From contig JBBRSD010000007.1 of the NCBI GenBank assembly GCA_038245725.1, forward strand, positions 1-64,000: a stretch of 64,000 nt of DNA. Reading direction: 5' to 3'. The notes below the pieces were generated by a model. It was not told the DNA's origin and made no database searches. It saw only the letters and a program-made list of their open reading frames with translations. Positions within the stretch are counted from its first letter, which is position 1; every line of letters starts with the position of its first letter. This DNA is from JBBRSD01 sp038245725. GTDB taxonomy: Bacteria; Actinomycetota; Coriobacteriia; Anaerosomatales; JAAXUF01. The position numbers and the translations under genes are program-made. Shown piece by piece: positions 61,482 through 64,000 of the stretch.

Positions 61482-62209
61482 TCGTTCTTCCGGCAATCGA
61501 TATCCTCGGAGGGCGAGCGGTTCGCCTCGCCCAAGGCGATTACGAACGCGTCACCGTCTACAACGACGATCCCGTCGACCAGGCGCGCCGGTTCGTCGAC
61601 GCCGGCGCCGAGTGGATCCACGTCGTCGACCTCGACGGCGCGCGCTCCGGCACCCCCGGCAACATCGCCATCATCGAGCGCATTGCGCGTGAGACAGGAG
61701 CCCGTCTCGAGGTGGGCGGCGGCGTTCGCACCCTCGAGACGATGCAGAGGCTCAAAGAGGCCGGGGTCGAGCGCGTGGTCGTTGGCACCAAGCTCGTGAC
61801 CGACCCCGACTTCGTGCGCGCGGCCGTGGAATGCTGCGGCGACAAGATCGTGGCCGGCGTCGATGCGCGCGACGGGATGGTGTGCGTCGAGGGCTGGCGC
61901 GAAGGCACGGCCACCTCAGCGCAGGTGCTCGTGGGCGAGCTGCGGAACCTCGGGATGCGCCACCTCGTCTACACCGACATCTCGCGCGACGGCATGCAGA
62001 CAGGCATCAATGCGCCAGCGTACGTGGGCGTGGCGGTGTCCGCCGGCTTCCCGGTCGTCGCGAGCGGCGGCGTCTCGACGCTCGATGACATCCGGGCGCT
62101 CTACGACCTGGGTCCCGGCGTGATCGAGGGCGTCATCGTGGGGCGCGCGCTCTACGAAGGCGCCTTCGCGCTTGAAGAGGCGCTCGCCGCAAGCCGAGGG
62201 GAGGCGTAG
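61478..62209 (+). CDS. hisA: ProFAR isomerase (phosphoribosylformimino-AICAR-P isomerase)
   Basis: A 243-residue TIM barrel: 'VLPAIDILGGRAVRLAQGDY' with catalytic Asp8-type residue in AIDI, 'DLDGARSGTPGNIAIIERIA', 'LEVGGGVRTLETMQRL', 'VAGVDARDGMVCVEGWRE', 'YTDISRDGMQTGINAPAYVGVAV' with the second catalytic Asp, 'VVASGGVSTLDDIRAL'. The full HisA-type ending argues against a PriA bifunctional call, although actinobacterial PriA cannot be excluded from sequence alone because no trpF is in view. GTG start. Confidence 0.94.
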   Translation: MIVLPAIDILGGRAVRLAQGDYERVTVYNDDPVDQARRFVDAGAEWIHVVDLDGARSGTPGNIAIIERIARETGARLEVGGGVRTLETMQRLKEAGVERVVVGTKLVTDPDFVRAAVECCGDKIVAGVDARDGMVCVEGWREGTATSAQVLVGELRNLGMRHLVYTDISRDGMQTGINAPAYVGVAVSAGFPVVASGGVSTLDDIRALYDLGPGVIEGVIVGRALYEGAFALEEALAASRGEA

Positions 62210-62215
62210 GTCGCG

Positions 62216-62980
62216 ATGCTCATGAAGCGCGTCATACCCTGTCTCGATGTCCACGCAGGCCGCGTCGTCAAAGGCGTGAACTTCGTGAACCTGCGCGACG
62301 CCGGGGACCCCGTCGAGATGGCCGCCATCTACGACAAGGCCGGCGCCGACGAGGTCGTCTTCCTCGACATCACGGCCACGCATGAGGATCGCCCCAGCAT
62401 GCTCGACGTCGCCACCCGCACCGCCGAGGAGTGCTTCATCCCGTATACGGTGGGCGGCGGAATGCGCTCTGCCGAAGACATCCGCGCCATGCTCAAAGCG
62501 GGTGCCGACAAGATTTCGCTCAACAGCGCCGCCGTGCGCGACCCCTCGCTCATAACGCACACGAGCCGCATCTACGGCGCGCAGTGCATCGTCGTGGCGA
62601 TCGACGCGCGCCGGGTAGCCGGGGGGCGCGATCGCTGGGAGGTCTTCATCAACGGCGGCCGCATCAATACCGAACTCGACGCGGTCGAGTGGGCTCGCGA
62701 GGCCGAGCGTCTCGGCGCTGGCGAGATCCTGCTCACCAGCATGGACTGCGACGGCACGAAAGACGGCTTCGACATCGCGCTCACGCGCGCCGTCACCTCG
62801 GCGCTCAACATCCCGGTCATCGCGAGCGGGGGAGCGGGCGAACTCGACCACTTCGCTGAGGCGGTCATCGAGGCCGATGCCGATGCCGTGCTTGCGGCAA
62901 GCGTCTTCCACTTCGGGACGTTTACGGTGCGGCAGGTCAAGGAAGCGATGGCGAAGGCGGGCGTGCCGGTTCGGCTCTAG
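62216..62980 (+). CDS. hisF: Imidazole glycerol phosphate synthase, cyclase subunit
   Basis: A 254-residue TIM barrel: 'KRVIPCLDVHAGRVVKGVNFVNLRDAGDPVEMA' with catalytic Asp in CLDV, 'VVFLDITATHEDRPSMLDV', 'PYTVGGGMRSAEDIRAMLKAGADKISLNSAAV', 'IVVAIDARRV', 'GEILLTSMDCDGTKDGFDIAL' with the second Asp, 'VIASGGAGELDHFAEAV'. Together with HisH it forms IGP and AICAR. It follows hisA by six bases. Confidence 0.96.
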   Translation: MLMKRVIPCLDVHAGRVVKGVNFVNLRDAGDPVEMAAIYDKAGADEVVFLDITATHEDRPSMLDVATRTAEECFIPYTVGGGMRSAEDIRAMLKAGADKISLNSAAVRDPSLITHTSRIYGAQCIVVAIDARRVAGGRDRWEVFINGGRINTELDAVEWAREAERLGAGEILLTSMDCDGTKDGFDIALTRAVTSALNIPVIASGGAGELDHFAEAVIEADADAVLAASVFHFGTFTVRQVKEAMAKAGVPVRL

Positions 62981-63042
62981 TCAGCCGCCTTGTGCAAGCA
63001 GCTAGAATGGACCAGACCACGACTACCGTTCAGGAGTGCATC

Positions 63043-63426
63043 ATGGCCGACCTCGAGCACGATCTTCTCGGCATTGACGAGTTCACCTACAACGCCAACG
63101 GGCTGATCCCGGCGGTCATCCAGCAGCACGACACCCACGAGGTGCTCATGGTCGCCTACATGAACCGCGAGTCACTCGCCGAGACGATTGAGACGGGTTT
63201 CACCTGGTTCTGGAGCCGTAGCCGGCACAAGTTCTGGATGAAGGGCGAGAGCTCCGGCCACACGCAGGAGGTCATCGAGATCCGCTATGACTGCGACGCG
63301 GACTGCCTGCTCATACTCGTGAACCAGATCGGGCCGGGCGCGTGCCACACCAACGAGCGCACCTGTTTCTACCGCACGCTTTACCCGCAAGCCGCCTCGC
63401 TTGCGAAAGGGGCGGGCTGTGAGTAG
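63043..63426 (+). CDS. hisI: Phosphoribosyl-AMP cyclohydrolase
   Basis: A 127-residue zinc enzyme: 'FTYNANGLIPAVIQQHDTHEVLMVAYMNRESLAETIETGFTWFWSRSRHKFWMKGESSGHTQEVIEIRYDCDADCLLILVNQIGPGACHTNERTCFYR'. The conserved cysteines lie in DCDADC and ACHTNERTC. The ATG at 63043 follows CAGGAG. The 62-base gap after hisF is the only break in the 3' part of the operon; a TAGAAT at 63002-63007 there could be an internal -10. The stop overlaps hisE. Confidence 0.96.
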   Translation: MADLEHDLLGIDEFTYNANGLIPAVIQQHDTHEVLMVAYMNRESLAETIETGFTWFWSRSRHKFWMKGESSGHTQEVIEIRYDCDADCLLILVNQIGPGACHTNERTCFYRTLYPQAASLAKGAGCE

Positions 63427-63718
63427 CAAGCCCACCATCGGCGAGGTGCTCGACGAGCTGTTCGCTGTCATCGAGCAGCGAAGAGGCGCCGACCCGGAGA
63501 CTTCCTACACCGCGCGTCTCCTGACCGGCAACGAAGACAGCCTCCTGAAGAAGATCGCCGAGGAGTCCGGCGAGGTCATTATGGCCGCGAAGGACGCCGA
63601 CAAGGACCATCTGCGCTACGAGGTCGCCGATCTCGTCTACCACCTGCTCGTCGTGCTCGCGCGCTACGGCTTGAGCCCGTCCGACCTCGCCGAGGAGCTC
63701 GCGGCCCGGCGTTCCTGA
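63419..63718 (+). CDS. hisE: Phosphoribosyl-ATP pyrophosphohydrolase
   Basis: A 99-residue MazG-like all-alpha hydrolase: 'TIGEVLDELFAVIEQRRGADPETSYTARLLTGNEDSLLKKIAEESGEVIMAAKD', 'HLRYEVADLVYHLLVVLARYGLSPSDLAEELAAR', with the ExxE..ExxD metal-binding acids in 'KKIAEESGEV' and 'YEVADLVYH'. GTG start overlapping hisI by eight bases. HisI and HisE are separate here, unlike the fused form of enteric bacteria. It is the last his gene in view. Confidence 0.96.
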   Translation: MSSKPTIGEVLDELFAVIEQRRGADPETSYTARLLTGNEDSLLKKIAEESGEVIMAAKDADKDHLRYEVADLVYHLLVVLARYGLSPSDLAEELAARRS

Positions 63719-63735
63719 CGCCGAGAACCGCGACG

Positions 63736-64000
63736 ATGATGGCAGCCGTCAGCCGCGCGCCTCGGCGAGAAGCGATGGAGCCGCTCTGGGACCGTGTCGA
63801 TCGCAACCGCGCTCGGCTGTTCGGCTACGTCGCCGTCTTCGTTCTCGCATCCGTCGCCGGGCTCGATCTCCTGTTCGCGCTGCCTCTTCTCTTCGTCGTA
63901 TTCAGGACGCTCGGCGAGGGCACCATCGCGGCTGCGTGGGGCGCCTACTGGACGGCGATGGCCGGACTGAGCGTCGTTCTCACGGTTGTGGCGGCATCGT
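63736..64000 (+). CDS. Membrane protein, N-terminal part (runs off window end)
   Basis: An open frame from ATG 63736 (or 63739, or 63775 at 'MEPLWDRVDRNRARLF') to the window end. The visible part has a short basic cytoplasmic segment, then hydrophobic stretches 'LFGYVAVFVLASVAGLDLLFALPLLFVV' and 'MAGLSVVLTVVAAS'. The 'LWxRVxxNRxRL' lead-in before paired helices recalls the N-terminus of M48 (HtpX-like) membrane peptidases, but the HExxH region is outside the window, so this is only a suggestion. It lies 17 bases after hisE. Confidence 0.5.
   Translation, partial: MMAAVSRAPRREAMEPLWDRVDRNRARLFGYVAVFVLASVAGLDLLFALPLLFVVFRTLGEGTIAAAWGAYWTAMAGLSVVLTVVAAS

Overview
The window looks like the chromosome of an anaerobic, GC-rich bacterium. 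High GC, frequent GTG/TTG starts, strong Shine-Dalgarno sites, an HdrABC/FlxABCD-type module, several multiheme c-type cytochromes and the absence of any oxygen-dependent enzyme suggest a deep-branching actinobacterium (Coriobacteriia/OPB41-like). The lineage is inferred; no rRNA or tRNA gene is present to confirm it.

Layout. 1-9.55 kb: an accessory-looking mosaic opening with the 5' end of an IS30-type transposase, followed by short unrelated genes (two DUF1801 proteins, an Imm-5-like protein, lipoproteins, a monoheme cytochrome, panD, a large secreted protein, TusA-like, DUF1622, TfoX-N and DUF2277 proteins). 9.98-16.93 kb: a tightly coupled operon hdrCBA-flxDCBA, predicted to encode a cytoplasmic NAD(P)H-linked, electron-bifurcating heterodisulfide-reductase-type complex. 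17.0-22.2 kb: a small membrane protein, a divergent membrane-anchored HExxH protein, a double-ACT protein, a helical-repeat protein next to an isocitrate dehydrogenase, and an anchored beta-propeller protein. 22.4-33.7 kb: a T-box-led operon ilvD-ilvB-ilvN-ilvC-aminotransferase-serA-leuA-leuC. 33.8-39.6 kb: a block inserted between leuC and leuD with a TPR protein, an NHL propeller, a secreted six-heme cytochrome and two anchored cytochromes with 12 and 11 heme motifs. 39.7-43.9 kb: leuD-leuB-ilvE-cimA. 44.0-49.4 kb: a 1418-residue surface protein (14 propeller repeats, Fn3 domains, 11 heme motifs) and a second NHL propeller. 49.5-55.6 kb: FAH-family enzyme, MFS transporter, TrpR/YerC-type regulator, dnaE. 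55.6-63.7 kb: hisZGDCBHAFIE, followed by the start of another membrane protein.

How it fits together. Branched-chain amino acid and histidine synthesis make up most of the window. The cytochrome block reads as an extracellular electron-transfer apparatus: membrane-anchored multiheme proteins, a secreted hexaheme protein and a propeller/heme surface protein. The most unexpected signal is that four transcription units of that apparatus each carry a -24/-12 (sigma-54-like) element, two of them near-identical in sequence beyond the core. Sigma-54 is generally missing from Actinobacteria, so this either marks an unusual regulon or argues against the lineage guess. A second regulatory find is three copies of an 8-mer (two direct, one inverted) over the predicted his promoter, 3.5 kb from a YerC/HisR-type regulator gene.
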